DNA of 64,000 nt, taken from contig LBMP01000003.1 in NCBI GenBank assembly GCA_001184205.1, positions 310,001 to 374,000 on the forward strand. Reading direction: 5' to 3'. Numbering within the stretch: position 1 is the stretch's first letter; each line of letters starts with the position of its first letter. The notes beneath the pieces were generated by a model, which saw only the letters and a program-made list of their open reading frames with translations, did no database searches and was not told the origin of the DNA. The DNA is from Desulfocarbo indianensis (GTDB lineage: Bacteria > Desulfobacterota > Desulfarculia > Desulfarculales > Desulfarculaceae). The position numbers were made by a program, and so were the translations under genes. Positions 24,954-34,535 of this stretch are shown here, piece by piece.

Positions 24954-25637
24954 GTGAAGGAACGTTTAGCCATATTCGGCGGCACTTTTGATCCCGTGCA
25001 CATGGCCCATCTGCGCGCCGCCCTGGAGGCGGCCGAGGAGATCGGCCTGGACAAAGTGCTTTTCATGCCCTGCGCCCAGCCGCCCCACCCCAAGCACGTG
25101 ATGGCCGCGGCCGCCGACCGCTTGCGCATGCTGGAGCTGGCCGTGGCCGACAACCCCTCGTTCGTGGTGTGCGATTTGGAGGCCCGCCTGGGCGGAACCT
25201 CCTACACGGTGCGCACCCTGGAGGCAATGCGCCGCCAGCACCCCAAGGCCAGCCTTTTCTTTTTGATCGGCGCCGACGCCTTTTTCCATCTGCACACCTG
25301 GCACGAGGCTCACCGCTTGTTCGACTTCGCCGATTTCGTGGTGATGGCCCGGCCCAAGAGCCCCCGCACCGACGTTCTGGAGTATATGCAGAAACAGCTG
25401 GACCCCAATTTCGCCCCGGCCGGCGACGGCTGGATCCGGCGGAACGACGGCCACGGAGCCAAACGGGTGTCCAGCACCCTCTTATCCATCTCCAGCACCG
25501 ATATCCGACGGCGGGCCGCCGAGGGACTGGCCCTCACTTACCTTGTGCACCCCGCGGTGGAGGATTATATTAATCATATGAAGCTATATCATCAGCCAGC
25601 CTCCCCAACGGCCGGCGCCGTGGGGGATGCAGAATGA
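24954..25637 (+). CDS. nadD: nicotinate-nucleotide adenylyltransferase
   Basis: 227 aa, GTG start. It adenylates nicotinate mononucleotide to deamido-NAD in NAD synthesis. The nucleotidyltransferase signature is GGTFDPVHMAHL (HxxH-type) and the C-terminal ISSTDIRRR motif binds the triphosphate. The stop overlaps the rsfS ATG by 4 bases (ATGA), the standard nadD-rsfS arrangement. Confidence 0.96.
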   Translation: MKERLAIFGGTFDPVHMAHLRAALEAAEEIGLDKVLFMPCAQPPHPKHVMAAAADRLRMLELAVADNPSFVVCDLEARLGGTSYTVRTLEAMRRQHPKASLFFLIGADAFFHLHTWHEAHRLFDFADFVVMARPKSPRTDVLEYMQKQLDPNFAPAGDGWIRRNDGHGAKRVSSTLLSISSTDIRRRAAEGLALTYLVHPAVEDYINHMKLYHQPASPTAGAVGDAE

Positions 25638-26038
25638 GGCAAAGGCCCGTCCGCCCCGCGGACCCCAAAGCGATGGCCCTCCTGGCTGCGGCGGCGGCCC
25701 TGGACCGCAAGGCCGAGGACCTCACCCTTCTGGAAGTAACCGAACTCACTGGCTATGCCGATTATTTCCTCCTGGCCAGCGGGCGATCCACCCGCCAGAC
25801 CGCGGCCATCGCCGAGAGGATAGCGCGGGTGCTGAAAAAAGCCGGAGTCAAGCCTCTGGGAATGGACGGCGTCAAGGAGGGCCGTTGGGCGCTCCTGGAT
25901 TTCGGAGACGTGGTGATTCACGTGTTCCACACCCCCCTGAGGGAGTTCTACGATCTGGACTCCCTGTGGGCCGACGCCCCCAAGGTGGAGTTGGAACCGC
26001 AGGCCTTGGCCGATCTCATTCCCAAGGAAAAAGACTGA
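25634..26038 (+). CDS. rsfS: ribosomal silencing factor RsfS
   Basis: 134 aa. It binds L14 on the 50S subunit and blocks subunit joining under starvation. Family core: LTLLEVTELTGYADYFLLASG, then DGVKEGRWALLDFGDVVIHVF and REFYDLDSLWADAP. It is coupled to nadD and followed by gpmI after 25 bases. Confidence 0.96.
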   Translation: MRQRPVRPADPKAMALLAAAAALDRKAEDLTLLEVTELTGYADYFLLASGRSTRQTAAIAERIARVLKKAGVKPLGMDGVKEGRWALLDFGDVVIHVFHTPLREFYDLDSLWADAPKVELEPQALADLIPKEKD

Positions 26039-26063
26039 AGGCCTGAGTGAGGAAAGATTGGTC

Positions 26064-27629
26064 ATGAACGGCAAGGGGCCAGTGGCTCTCATTATCTTGG
26101 ATGGATGGGGCATCGCGCCCGATGGCGAGGGCAACGCGGTGACCAGGGCGCACACGCCTTTCCTGGATTCCCTCAAGGGGGTTTACCCCCAAACCCGGTT
26201 GCTGTGCTATGGCGAGGCGGTGGGCCTGCCGCAAGGCCAGATGGGCAACTCCGAGGTGGGCCATCTCAACCTGGGCGCCGGCCGCGTGGTCTATCAGGAC
26301 ATAACCCGCATAAACCTGGCGGTGAGAGACGGCAGCCTGAAAAGCAATCCCGCCCTGCTGCGGGCCATGGAACGGGTGAAAAGCAACGGCGCGACCCTGC
26401 ATTTCCTGGGCCTGATGAGCGACGGCGGCGTGCATTCGCTCATGACCCATCTCTACGCTTTCATCCAGGCGGCGGAAGAACACGGCGTGCCGCGCGTGGC
26501 GGTGCACGCCTTTCTGGACGGCCGCGACACCCCGCCCGACTCCGGCGCGGGCTACCTGGAAGAGCTGCAAAAATTCCTGGCCGGGCACCCCGCGGCCAAG
26601 CTGGCCACGGTGGGCGGGCGATTCTGGGGCATGGACCGGGACAAGCGCTGGGACCGGGTGGAAAAGCATTACGCCACCCTGGTGCGGGCCCAGGGCCCCC
26701 GCATAGAGGACCCGGTGGCCTACGTGCGTGAGCGCTACCAGGCGGGCGAGTACGACGAATTCGTCACCCCGGCGGTGGTGGTGGACGCCGCGGGAAATCC
26801 CTTGGGCCAGATGCAGGACGGCGACGCGGCAATGTTTTTCAACTTCCGGGCCGACCGGGCCCGGGAGCTGACCTGGGCCTTCAACTCCCCCGGCTTCGAG
26901 GGCTTCGACGTGAGCGACCGGCCCAAGCTGAGCGATTACGTCTGCATGACCCAATACGACGAGCAACTGGACGTGCCCGTGGCTTTCCCTCCCCAGGAGA
27001 TCAGGCATACCCTGAGCGAGGTGGTGAGCCAGGCCGGCCTTAGGCAATTGCACATAGCCGAGACCGAGAAATACGCCCACGTCACCTTCTTCCTCAACGG
27101 AGGCGAGGAAAAACCCTTCCCCGGCGAGGACAGGGTGTTGGTTCCCTCGCCCAAGGAGGTGAACACCTACGACCAGAAGCCCCAGATGAGCGCCTTCGAG
27201 GTCACCCATCAGGTGCTGGAGCGCATCAACGGCAATCCGATTCATTACGATTTCATTGTCATGAATTACGCCAACGGCGACATGGTGGGTCATACCGGCG
27301 ATTTCAACGCCGCCCGCCAGGCCATGGAAGCGGTGGACCAGTGCTTGAGCAGGGTGATCCCGACCATCGTGGAGCAAAACGGCAAGGTGGTGCTCACCGC
27401 CGATCATGGCAACGCCGAGCAAATGATAGACCCCCATACCGGTCATCCCTACACGGCCCACACATCTTCCAACCCGGTGCCTTTGTTCCTTATCGACCCG
27501 GAACGCAAGGGAGCCCATTTGGCCAAGGGAGCCCTTTGCGACGTGGCCCCCACGGTTTTGCAACTCATGGGCTTGGCGCAGCCGTCCGTGATGAGCGGTC
27601 GTTGCCTGTTCCTGCCCGGCAAGGAATGA
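26064..27629 (+). CDS. gpmI: 2,3-bisphosphoglycerate-independent phosphoglycerate mutase
   Basis: 521 aa from the ATG at 26064; GAGGAAAG lies 7 bases upstream, whereas an in-frame TTG at 26058 is too close to that site. It interconverts 3- and 2-phosphoglycerate in glycolysis/gluconeogenesis using two Mn ions. Motifs: LIILDGWG (metal), MGNSEVGHLNLGAGR with the phospho-Ser, HAFLDGRDTPP, FFNFRADRARE and TADHGNAEQM near the C-terminus. Full family length. Confidence 0.97.
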   Translation: MNGKGPVALIILDGWGIAPDGEGNAVTRAHTPFLDSLKGVYPQTRLLCYGEAVGLPQGQMGNSEVGHLNLGAGRVVYQDITRINLAVRDGSLKSNPALLRAMERVKSNGATLHFLGLMSDGGVHSLMTHLYAFIQAAEEHGVPRVAVHAFLDGRDTPPDSGAGYLEELQKFLAGHPAAKLATVGGRFWGMDRDKRWDRVEKHYATLVRAQGPRIEDPVAYVRERYQAGEYDEFVTPAVVVDAAGNPLGQMQDGDAAMFFNFRADRARELTWAFNSPGFEGFDVSDRPKLSDYVCMTQYDEQLDVPVAFPPQEIRHTLSEVVSQAGLRQLHIAETEKYAHVTFFLNGGEEKPFPGEDRVLVPSPKEVNTYDQKPQMSAFEVTHQVLERINGNPIHYDFIVMNYANGDMVGHTGDFNAARQAMEAVDQCLSRVIPTIVEQNGKVVLTADHGNAEQMIDPHTGHPYTAHTSSNPVPLFLIDPERKGAHLAKGALCDVAPTVLQLMGLAQPSVMSGRCLFLPGKE

Positions 27630-27636
27630 AGATCAA

Positions 27637-29175
27637 GTGTTCAAACGCCTCGTTGCCCTTTTTAGCGCCTTCTGCCTCTTTGGGGCCCTGTCCGCGCCTT
27701 CGGTCCTGGCGCTCACCATGGACGAGGAGCGGGAGATAGGCCGCCAGGCCCTGCAGGAGGTCAAAGCCGAGCTGCCCCTCATCGAGGACCCGGACGTGGT
27801 TTCCTACATCCGGGGCCTGGGGGCCCGCCTGACCGCGGAGCTCGAGGACAATCCCTGGGAATATAATTTCTACGTGGCCGACCTGGGGGAGATGAACGCC
27901 TTCGCCTTGCCCGGCGGCTGGATTTTCCTGTTCCGGGGCATGATAACCTCCATGGAATCCGAGGCCGAACTGGCCGGCGTCATGGCCCACGAAATGAGCC
28001 ACGTGTATTACCGCCACATCGCCGAACGCATGAAGCGTTCGGGCCCGGTGACCGCGGGCATGCTGGCCGGCATGCTGGCCGGCATGATCCTGGGCGGACT
28101 GGCCGGCGTGCCCGAACTGGGCCAGGCGGTGACCATGGGCTCCATGGCCGGCGGCATCCAAAAGCAGCTTCAGTTCAGCCGCGAGGATGAGAGACAGGCC
28201 GACTACGGCGCGTTCAAGGTGATATCCGGCGCGGGCTATCCCCCGGAGGAAATGGAAAAAAGCTTCGCCCGCATCTGGCGGGAACAGCGCTACACCATGC
28301 CCGACGTGCCGGGCTACCTGCTCACCCACCCCACCAGCCCGGAACGCATGGAGACCCTGCAAAACCTGGTGCGCCGCCATCCGGTGAAGGACGCCAAATA
28401 CGATAACAGCGAATTCCTGCGCATCCGCACCAAGCTCATCGCCCTTTACGAGAACGAGGACACCGCCGAAAGAACCCTGACCCAGACCATCCGCACCCGC
28501 CAGGACGAGCAGCGCGATTTGGCGCGCTACGGCATGGGGCTTTTGGAGATGCGCCGTTCGCGCTTCGAGCTGGCCTTGAAGCAGTTCCAACTGGTGGGCG
28601 GCAAATGGAAGGATTCCAGGGCGGTGCTGCGCGCCCAGGCCATCTGCCAACTGCGTTTGGGCGAATACGACAAGGCGCAAGCGCAACTGGCCCAGGTGCT
28701 GGCCAAGGCCCCCCAGGATCAGGAGGCGCTCCTGTCCATGGGGCAGGCCTACCTGCAAAAGGAGCAGCCCGCCCAGGCCAAGGACTATTTCCTCAAGGTG
28801 CTGGAACTGAACCCGGACTGCGACCAGTCCCGTTACGACCTGGGCGTGGCCCTGGGCCGCCTGGGGCAGACCGCGGAGGCTTCCTTGCAATTGGGCCTGG
28901 CTTTCAAGGCCCGGCGCAATTTCAAGGCGGCGCGCTATCACCTGGAACGCGCGGTCAAGGATCTGGCCGGCAAGCCCGATTTGGAGGCCCAGGCCCGCAA
29001 GGCCTTGAACGATTTGGACGAGCGCGACAAAAAGAAAGGGCCCCCCGGCCAGGAAAAGGGCACGGGCCTGACCATGGACCGGAAAGACGCCTCCGGCCTG
29101 TGGATCACCGACCCCGCGGGCGTCAGCAGGCGGTGGGGAACCTTTGAGCCGCCACTTTACCCAGAAAGGCGATAA
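27637..29175 (+). CDS. periplasmic M48 metallopeptidase with TPR repeats (BepA-like)
   Basis: 512 aa, GTG start. Residues 1-25 are a signal peptide. The zinc site is HEMSH (118-122) with a downstream EDERQAD supplying the third ligand. A membrane-contacting glycine-rich loop (AGMLAGMLAGMILGGLAG) follows the first helix. Residues about 290-460 form TPR repeats. This is the architecture of BepA/YfgC, which degrades stalled outer-membrane proteins such as LptD and assists their assembly. The C-terminus is Lys-rich, then ends in a short extra segment. It follows gpmI by 7 bases and precedes the DUF2059 gene by 3, so all may be one transcript. Confidence 0.9.
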   Translation: MFKRLVALFSAFCLFGALSAPSVLALTMDEEREIGRQALQEVKAELPLIEDPDVVSYIRGLGARLTAELEDNPWEYNFYVADLGEMNAFALPGGWIFLFRGMITSMESEAELAGVMAHEMSHVYYRHIAERMKRSGPVTAGMLAGMLAGMILGGLAGVPELGQAVTMGSMAGGIQKQLQFSREDERQADYGAFKVISGAGYPPEEMEKSFARIWREQRYTMPDVPGYLLTHPTSPERMETLQNLVRRHPVKDAKYDNSEFLRIRTKLIALYENEDTAERTLTQTIRTRQDEQRDLARYGMGLLEMRRSRFELALKQFQLVGGKWKDSRAVLRAQAICQLRLGEYDKAQAQLAQVLAKAPQDQEALLSMGQAYLQKEQPAQAKDYFLKVLELNPDCDQSRYDLGVALGRLGQTAEASLQLGLAFKARRNFKAARYHLERAVKDLAGKPDLEAQARKALNDLDERDKKKGPPGQEKGTGLTMDRKDASGLWITDPAGVSRRWGTFEPPLYPERR

Positions 29176-29178
29176 TCC

Positions 29179-29754
29179 ATGAAAAAATTTCTCACGGCCC
29201 TGGCTCTGGCGCTATGTTGCGCAGCTCTTCTTGTTGGAACCGCCCCGGCCAAGGACAACCCTGCCAAAGCCGACGCCAAGTCCCCGGCCCCAGCCAAGGC
29301 CGAACCCTTGGATCCCGCCCGCGTGAAAGCCGCCGAGGAATACTGGAAAGCGGCCCAGATCGCCGAGATGATCCAAGACTCCATGAATCGCATGAGCATG
29401 CGCATCCCCGAGAACGAGCGCGATAAGTTCAAGGAGGAAATAAGCAGCAAGCTCATGGGCAGCGGCCGCATCAAAAAAGAGACCGTGGAGACCGCGGCCA
29501 GGACCTTCACCAGCCAGGAGCTGGACGCCCTCAGCAAATTCTACGCTTCGCCCGAAGGCCGCTCCTCCATGGAGAAGATGCCCGCCTTCATGGCTCAGCT
29601 TTCCCGCATAGTCCAGGCTGAATTGGTGGGGCTCATGGAAAAGGCCCGCGCCGAGCAGATGAAAAAAGAGGAGGCTGAAAAGGCCAAGCAGGACAAGGCG
29701 GCGCCCAAGGACAAGGCGCCCGCCAAGGCTCCGGACGCTAAAAAAGCCAAGTAG
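29179..29754 (+). CDS. exported DUF2059 family protein
   Basis: 191 aa. Signal peptide (MKKFLTALALALCCAALLVG). An Ala/Pro/Lys-rich linker precedes the DUF2059 helical core (FTSQELDALSKFYASPEGRSSMEKM). The tail is a low-complexity Lys/Ala/Pro repeat of the form DKAPAKAPDAKKAK. The family is periplasmic and of unknown function. It is tightly linked to the M48 peptidase, which hints at an envelope quality-control role (inference). Confidence 0.85.
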   Translation: MKKFLTALALALCCAALLVGTAPAKDNPAKADAKSPAPAKAEPLDPARVKAAEEYWKAAQIAEMIQDSMNRMSMRIPENERDKFKEEISSKLMGSGRIKKETVETAARTFTSQELDALSKFYASPEGRSSMEKMPAFMAQLSRIVQAELVGLMEKARAEQMKKEEAEKAKQDKAAPKDKAPAKAPDAKKAK

Positions 29755-29778
29755 GCGCCAACTCTCCCGAGATAAGCA

Positions 29779-29812
29779 GGCCGGCCCGGAGTCACTGGCT
29801 TCCGGGCCGGCC
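29779..29812. terminator. GC-rich hairpin between convergent transcripts
   Basis: GGCCGGCCCGGA (29779-29790) pairs perfectly with TCCGGGCCGGCC (29801-29812), 10-base loop. It lies between the convergent DUF2059 and EF-G genes and could terminate both, although it lacks a long T-run. Confidence 0.6.
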
Positions 29813-29844
29813 CTCATCGTATCAAGGCGATATGTGGCCTTGCC

Positions 29845-31893
29845 TCAGTCCCGTTTTTTCTCCACCCGGTCGTAGTGGGAAAAATGCATGGTGAAGATGG
29901 CCCGTCCCTGGCTGGCCGAACGCAAGGCCGTTGAATAGCCGAACATGGCGGCCAAGGGCACCCTGGCCTTCACTATGTTGGTGCCGCCCTTGGGCTCCAC
30001 CCCCTCCACCGAGCCGCCCCTGGCGTTCAAGTCGCCGATGATCTCGCCCATGAACTCCTCGGGCACCACCACTTCCACCTTCATGATGGGTTCCAAAAGC
30101 ACCGGCTCGGCCTCGCTGAGGGCGCGCTTCAGGGCCATGGAGAGCGCCAGGCGGAAACCCAGCTCGGTGGAGGTGCCCTGCACGTAGGCCCCCCCCGCCA
30201 CGGTCACCTTGGCGTCCAGCACCGGATAGCCCAGCACCACGCCCGAGGTGAAGGACTCCTCGGCGGCCTGGCGCAGCACCGGATGCAGGTGCGCCGGCAC
30301 CTGATCCTCGGGCGCTTTGATGACAATGGCGTTGCCCTCGCCGCGCGGATTGGGGCTCACCTCCAGGGTCACCGCGCCCACCTGGCGGTCGCCGCCCAGC
30401 TCGCGGTCAAAGGTCTCGGACACCTTGGCGGTCTTGGTCACGGTTTCGCGGTAGACCACCTGGGGCCGGCCCACGTTCACGTCCAGGTTGTACTCGCGCT
30501 TGATGCGGTGGACCAGGACCTCCAGGTGCAGCTCGCCCATGCCGCTGATCACGGTCTGGCCGGTGTCCTCGTCCACCCGCACCCTGAAGGTGGGGTCCTC
30601 GTCGGCCAGCTTGTCCAGGGTGAGGGCCAGCTTGTCCTGGTCGCCCACGGTCTTGGGCTCCACCGCCACCGAGATGACCGGCTCGTAGAATTGCATGGGG
30701 TCCAGGAGCAGCGGCTTGTCCCTGGTGGCCAGGGTGTCGCCGGTGGAGGAATTCTTGAGGCCCATGATGCCCACGATCTCGCCGGCGGTGGCCTCCTCCA
30801 GGCGCTCGCGCTTGTTGGCGTGCATGCGCAACAGCCGCGCCACCTTTTCGTTCTGGTTCTTGGTGACGTTGTAGACTTCGGCCCCGGATTTGATGGTGCC
30901 CGAATAAACCCGCGCGTAGACCAGCTTGCGCCCCTGGTCCATCTGCACCTTGAACACCAGGGCCGCCAGGGGATCGCGCTCCCTGGCGGCGCGCTCCACC
31001 GGCTCGCCGCTTTCCGGGTGCACCCCCACCACCGGCGGCACGTCCAGGGGCGAAGGCAGGAAATTGCAGACCCCGTCCAGCACCGGCTGCACGCCCTTGT
31101 TGCGCAGGGCGCTGCCCGCGAACACCGGCACCAGCTTCAGCTCGCAGCAGGCCTTGCGCACGGCCAGGTTCAGTTCCTTGGCGTCGACGGGCTCCTCGCC
31201 CAGGTATTTTTCCATGATGGCGTCGTCGGTTTCGCTCACCGCTTCCAAGAGGCGTTCCCGGCCGGCCTCATAGGCCTCGCGCATTTCCTCCGGGATATCC
31301 CGGGCGCGCATCTCCACGCCCTGGTCCTCCTGGCTCCAGGTGAGGTAGCGGCCGTTGATCAGATCCAACACCCCCTCGAAGCGGTCTTCCGCCCCCCAGG
31401 GTATGCACACCGGCAGGGGCCTGGCCCCCAGCTTGTCCCGCATCTGCTGGAGCACCGCCTCGAAGTCGGCTCCCACCCGGTCCATCTTGTTGATGAAGGC
31501 TATCTTGGGCACCTTGTAGCGGTCGGCCTGGTGCCAAACCGTTTCGCTCTGGGGCTCCACCCCGCCCACGGCGCAGAACACGGCCACCACCCCGTCCAAA
31601 ACCCTCAACGAGCGCTCCACCTCGATGGTGAAATCCACGTGGCCGGGGGTGTCTATGATGTTCAGGATGTGGTTGGCCCACTGGCAGGTGGTGGCGGCGC
31701 TGGTGATGGTGATGCCGCGCTCCTGCTCCTCCTCCATCCAGTCCATGACCGCGGTGCCGTCGTGCACCTCGCCTATCTTATGGGTGCGGCCGGTATAGAA
31801 AAGCACCCGCTCGGTGAAGGTGGTCTTGCCCGCGTCTATGTGGGCCACCACCCCGAAATTGCGCATCTTTTTAAGTCGCGGTTCCGCGGCCAT
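29845..31893 (-). CDS. fusA: elongation factor G paralogue
   Basis: 682 aa. GTPase motifs are intact: AHIDAGKTT (17-25), DTPGHVDFT and NKMD, followed by the EF-G domains II-V and the C-terminal [14 protein letters not shown] drives translocation and, with RRF, ribosome recycling. The gene stands alone rather than in the rpsL-rpsG-fusA-tuf operon, so it may be a second, specialised copy (recycling or stress EF-G) or the only copy in a rearranged genome; the window cannot decide. It is convergent to the DUF2059 gene and divergent from the CDF exporter. Confidence 0.93.
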   Translation of the reverse strand: MAAEPRLKKMRNFGVVAHIDAGKTTFTERVLFYTGRTHKIGEVHDGTAVMDWMEEEQERGITITSAATTCQWANHILNIIDTPGHVDFTIEVERSLRVLDGVVAVFCAVGGVEPQSETVWHQADRYKVPKIAFINKMDRVGADFEAVLQQMRDKLGARPLPVCIPWGAEDRFEGVLDLINGRYLTWSQEDQGVEMRARDIPEEMREAYEAGRERLLEAVSETDDAIMEKYLGEEPVDAKELNLAVRKACCELKLVPVFAGSALRNKGVQPVLDGVCNFLPSPLDVPPVVGVHPESGEPVERAARERDPLAALVFKVQMDQGRKLVYARVYSGTIKSGAEVYNVTKNQNEKVARLLRMHANKRERLEEATAGEIVGIMGLKNSSTGDTLATRDKPLLLDPMQFYEPVISVAVEPKTVGDQDKLALTLDKLADEDPTFRVRVDEDTGQTVISGMGELHLEVLVHRIKREYNLDVNVGRPQVVYRETVTKTAKVSETFDRELGGDRQVGAVTLEVSPNPRGEGNAIVIKAPEDQVPAHLHPVLRQAAEESFTSGVVLGYPVLDAKVTVAGGAYVQGTSTELGFRLALSMALKRALSEAEPVLLEPIMKVEVVVPEEFMGEIIGDLNARGGSVEGVEPKGGTNIVKARVPLAAMFGYSTALRSASQGRAIFTMHFSHYDRVEKKRD

Positions 31894-32025
31894 TAATTGC
31901 CTCTAATCTTTTAGATAATTCAGGCTGAAAAATTGCCGCCTGCGGGAGGCGGCCTCACAAGTTATAGTATTTATACGTGAGTGTGGCCTGGAGTCAAGCC
32001 AGCGCCCAAACAAGCAAGGAGGACC

Positions 32026-33063
32026 ATGCCGAGCCAGCCCGACCCCCATGAATCAGCGACCCACTGCGCCCACGACCATGACCATCCCCATGAACATGGA
32101 GCGGACCATGATCCCCACGATCACGGGCATGACCACGGACACGACCACGGGCACGATCACGGGCACGATCATGGCCCCGCCAGAATAACCGGCGACAACC
32201 AGCGCAGGATGTTCTGGGCCTTCATCCTCACCGGCGCTTTCATGCTGGTGGAGGCGGTGGGCGGTTTCATGGCCGGCTCCCTGGCCCTTTTGGCCGACGC
32301 CGGCCACATGCTCACCGACGCCGCCTCCCTGGCCCTGGCCTGGCTGGCCTTCCGGGTGGCTCAGCGTCCCGGCGGCGAAAACCATTCCTACGGCCTGGTG
32401 CGGGCCGAGGTGCTGGCGGCCTTTGTGAACGGATTGGCCCTGGTGCTGATTTCGGCCTGGATCATCTACGAAGCCATCGTCCGCCTGTTGGCGCCCCAGC
32501 CGGTGCGCGGCGGGCTCATGCTCGTGGTGGCCGGGGCGGGCCTTTTGGTCAACCTGGTGGTGCTCTACATCCTGCACCGGGGCGAGCGCGGCAACCTGAA
32601 CGTGCGCGGAGCCATGCTGCACGTCATGGGCGATCTTTTGGGCTCGGTGGCCGCCATCGTGGCCGGCGTGGTGATCATGCAGACCGCCTGGATGCCCATC
32701 GACCCCATATTGTCGGTCATGGTGGCGCTTTTGATCCTTAAAAGCGCCTGGCACCTGGTGCGGGAATCCAGCCACATATTGCTGGAAGGCTCGCCCAGCG
32801 AACCCACGGCCCTGCAAATCCAGGAAGTCCTGGGCCTGGAGGTGGACGAGGTGCGCGAGGTGCATCACATACATGTATGGTCGCTGACGCCGGATCACCC
32901 CATGATTACCCTGCACGCCAAGGCGGAGCCGGGGGCCGAGTTGGACTCCGTGCGCCAGAGCATAGACCGGGTGCTGCGCCGGCGTTTCGGCGCCGACCAC
33001 AACACCATCCAGATGGAAGTCGAAGACTGCCAGGATGCCTATTGCCGTGGCCTCCCCCACTAA
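32026..33063 (+). CDS. His-rich cation diffusion facilitator (Zn/Co/Cd exporter)
   Basis: 345 aa from the ATG at 32026, which has AAGGAGGA upstream. Six membrane helices follow a cytosolic N-terminal tail of about 45 residues composed mainly of His, Asp and Gly, a metal-collecting segment. The transport site is seen as ADAGHMLTD in helix 2 and HVMGDLLGS in helix 5, the HD-HD layout of Zn-transporting CDF proteins. A C-terminal regulatory ferredoxin-like domain (HHIHVWSLTPDHP) binds further metal. It acts as a metal/proton antiporter in the inner membrane. The last 29 bases overlap the glycosylase gene. Confidence 0.93.
   Translation: MPSQPDPHESATHCAHDHDHPHEHGADHDPHDHGHDHGHDHGHDHGHDHGPARITGDNQRRMFWAFILTGAFMLVEAVGGFMAGSLALLADAGHMLTDAASLALAWLAFRVAQRPGGENHSYGLVRAEVLAAFVNGLALVLISAWIIYEAIVRLLAPQPVRGGLMLVVAGAGLLVNLVVLYILHRGERGNLNVRGAMLHVMGDLLGSVAAIVAGVVIMQTAWMPIDPILSVMVALLILKSAWHLVRESSHILLEGSPSEPTALQIQEVLGLEVDEVREVHHIHVWSLTPDHPMITLHAKAEPGAELDSVRQSIDRVLRRRFGADHNTIQMEVEDCQDAYCRGLPH
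32119..32166 (+). repeat. 12-bp tandem repeat encoding the His-rich tail
   Basis: Four near-identical copies of GAYCACGGRCAY encode DHGH units. Such in-frame 12-mers can gain or lose copies by slippage without breaking the reading frame. Confidence 0.85.
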
Positions 33064-33718
33064 AAAGCGCACCACCAAGACTAGCAAACGCCTCATGGAC
33101 ATGTACGAGCGCCTGTACGGTCATTTCGGCCCCTGCCACTGGTGGCCGGGGGAAAGCGACCTGGAGATCGCGGTGGGCGCGGTGCTCACCCAGAACACGG
33201 CCTGGAAAAACGTGGCGCGGGCCATGGCCAACCTGCAGGCGGCCGGGGTCTTGGATTTGCCGTCCCTGCGCGCCCTGCCGCCCGCCCAACTGGCCGAGCT
33301 GATACGCCCGGCCGGTTATTACAACCTCAAGGAAAAGCGCCTGCGCAACCTTTTGGACATGCTGGCCCGGGAGTGCGGCGCCGAACTGTCGCGGCTTTGG
33401 CAAAGGCCCCAGCCCCAGGTCCGCGAGCTGCTTCTTTCGGTAAAAGGCGTGGGGCCGGAAACCGCCGATTCCATCATGCTCTACGCCGGCGGCTTGCCCA
33501 CCTTTGTGATAGACGCCTACACCTTCCGGGTGCTGGGCCGCCACGGCCTGGCCTCGGAGCAAGACGCCTATCACGACCTGCAAGCGCTTTTCATGGACAA
33601 CCTGCCCCAGGACCCGGCGCTATACAACGAGCTGCACGCGCTCATCGTGCGCCTGGGCAATCGCCTGTGCAAGAAGAGCGCGCCGCTTTGCGAGGAATGC
33701 CCGCTGCGGGGCTGGTGA
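33035..33718 (+). CDS. EndoIII-family (HhH-GPD) DNA glycosylase, monofunctional type
   Basis: 227 aa. The helix-hairpin-helix reads VKGVGPETADSIMLYAGG and the catalytic Asp is Asp160 in FVIDAYTFRVLGR. The Lys used by Nth for strand cleavage is replaced by Glu142, so the protein should be a monofunctional base glycosylase like MagIII rather than a true endonuclease III. Three cluster cysteines are present with standard spacing, Cys212-x6-Cys219-x2-Cys222; the fourth, expected five residues later, coincides with the TGA stop. The start lies inside the end of the CDF gene; an internal ATG at 33095 is a possible alternative. Confidence 0.85.
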   Translation: MPIAVASPTKKRTTKTSKRLMDMYERLYGHFGPCHWWPGESDLEIAVGAVLTQNTAWKNVARAMANLQAAGVLDLPSLRALPPAQLAELIRPAGYYNLKEKRLRNLLDMLARECGAELSRLWQRPQPQVRELLLSVKGVGPETADSIMLYAGGLPTFVIDAYTFRVLGRHGLASEQDAYHDLQALFMDNLPQDPALYNELHALIVRLGNRLCKKSAPLCEECPLRGW

Positions 33719-33729
33719 GCCAGCCCGGC

Positions 33730-34503
33730 TCAGCGCCCCTTCCACTGGGGCGCGCGCTTGGCCAGAAAAGCCTTGATGCCCTCCTGGGCGTCTTCCATGG
33801 CCAGGTTCAGGGCCATGGCGCTGGTGGCCAGGTTGTAGGCGTCGGGCTCGGGCCGCTCCACCTGGTCATAAAAGGTGCGTTTGCCCATGGCCAAGGTCAG
33901 GGGGCTGGCCTGGGCCAGGTGCTGGGCCAAATCCAGGGTTTCCTTTTCCAGGTCCTCCAGCGGCGTCACCTTGTTCACCAGACCCCATTCGGCCGCCTCG
34001 GCGGCGGGCACCAAACGCCCGGAAAGCAGCATCTCCAAGGCGCGGCGGCGGCCGATGACCCGCGCCAGGGCCACGGCCGGGGTGTTGCAGAAAAGGCCGA
34101 TGCGCACGCCCGGCGTGGCGAAACGGGCCGAGTTGGCGGCCAGGGCCAGATCGCAGGCCGCCACCAGTTGGCAGCCCGCCGCGGTGGCCACGCCCTTCAC
34201 CATGGCGATCACCGGCTGGGGCAGGCGGCGCAGCTTGTTCATCATGGCGGTGCAGTTCTCGAAGATGGTGCGGTAGGCGGCCGGGTCCCGGTCCACCATC
34301 TCGTCCATGAGGTGGCCCGCACAGAAATGCTTGCCGGCCCCGGCCAGCACCACCACCTTGGCCGGCCCCTGGGCGATGCCGTCCATGGCGTGCGAAAGTT
34401 CGGCGATCATGGCCTGGGACAAGGCATTGGCCTTGCCGGGCTGGTTCAGGGTCAGCCTGGCCAGGGGGCCCTGCCGCTCCAGGACAATCTCCTCGTACTC
34501 CAT
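33730..34503 (-). CDS. enoyl-CoA hydratase/isomerase family protein (ECHDC3-like)
   Basis: 257 aa. Crotonase fold: the CoA/oxyanion segments are HFCAGHLMDEM and VKGVATAAGCQLVAACDLALA. The next active-site region reads VRIGLFCNTPAVALARVIGRR, the form found in ECHDC3-like proteins, without the classical E-x-x-LG-x-x-P-G-x-G-G-T glutamates, so true hydratase activity is uncertain. It is followed by nothing close on its strand and ends 11 bases from the convergent glycosylase gene. No other beta-oxidation gene is nearby. Confidence 0.85.
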   Translation of the reverse strand: MEYEEIVLERQGPLARLTLNQPGKANALSQAMIAELSHAMDGIAQGPAKVVVLAGAGKHFCAGHLMDEMVDRDPAAYRTIFENCTAMMNKLRRLPQPVIAMVKGVATAAGCQLVAACDLALAANSARFATPGVRIGLFCNTPAVALARVIGRRRALEMLLSGRLVPAAEAAEWGLVNKVTPLEDLEKETLDLAQHLAQASPLTLAMGKRTFYDQVERPEPDAYNLATSAMALNLAMEDAQEGIKAFLAKRAPQWKGR

Positions 34504-34535
34504 GGTCCGTCCTCCCTGGCCAGGCGCGCCAAATG

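Noticed and set aside
33716-33726. Selenocysteine reading of the TGA at the end of the glycosylase gene
   Set aside because: The TGA lies in the loop of a small hairpin (GGGCTGG-TGAG-CCAGCCC) rather than just upstream of a SECIS, and extension would run into the convergent gene.
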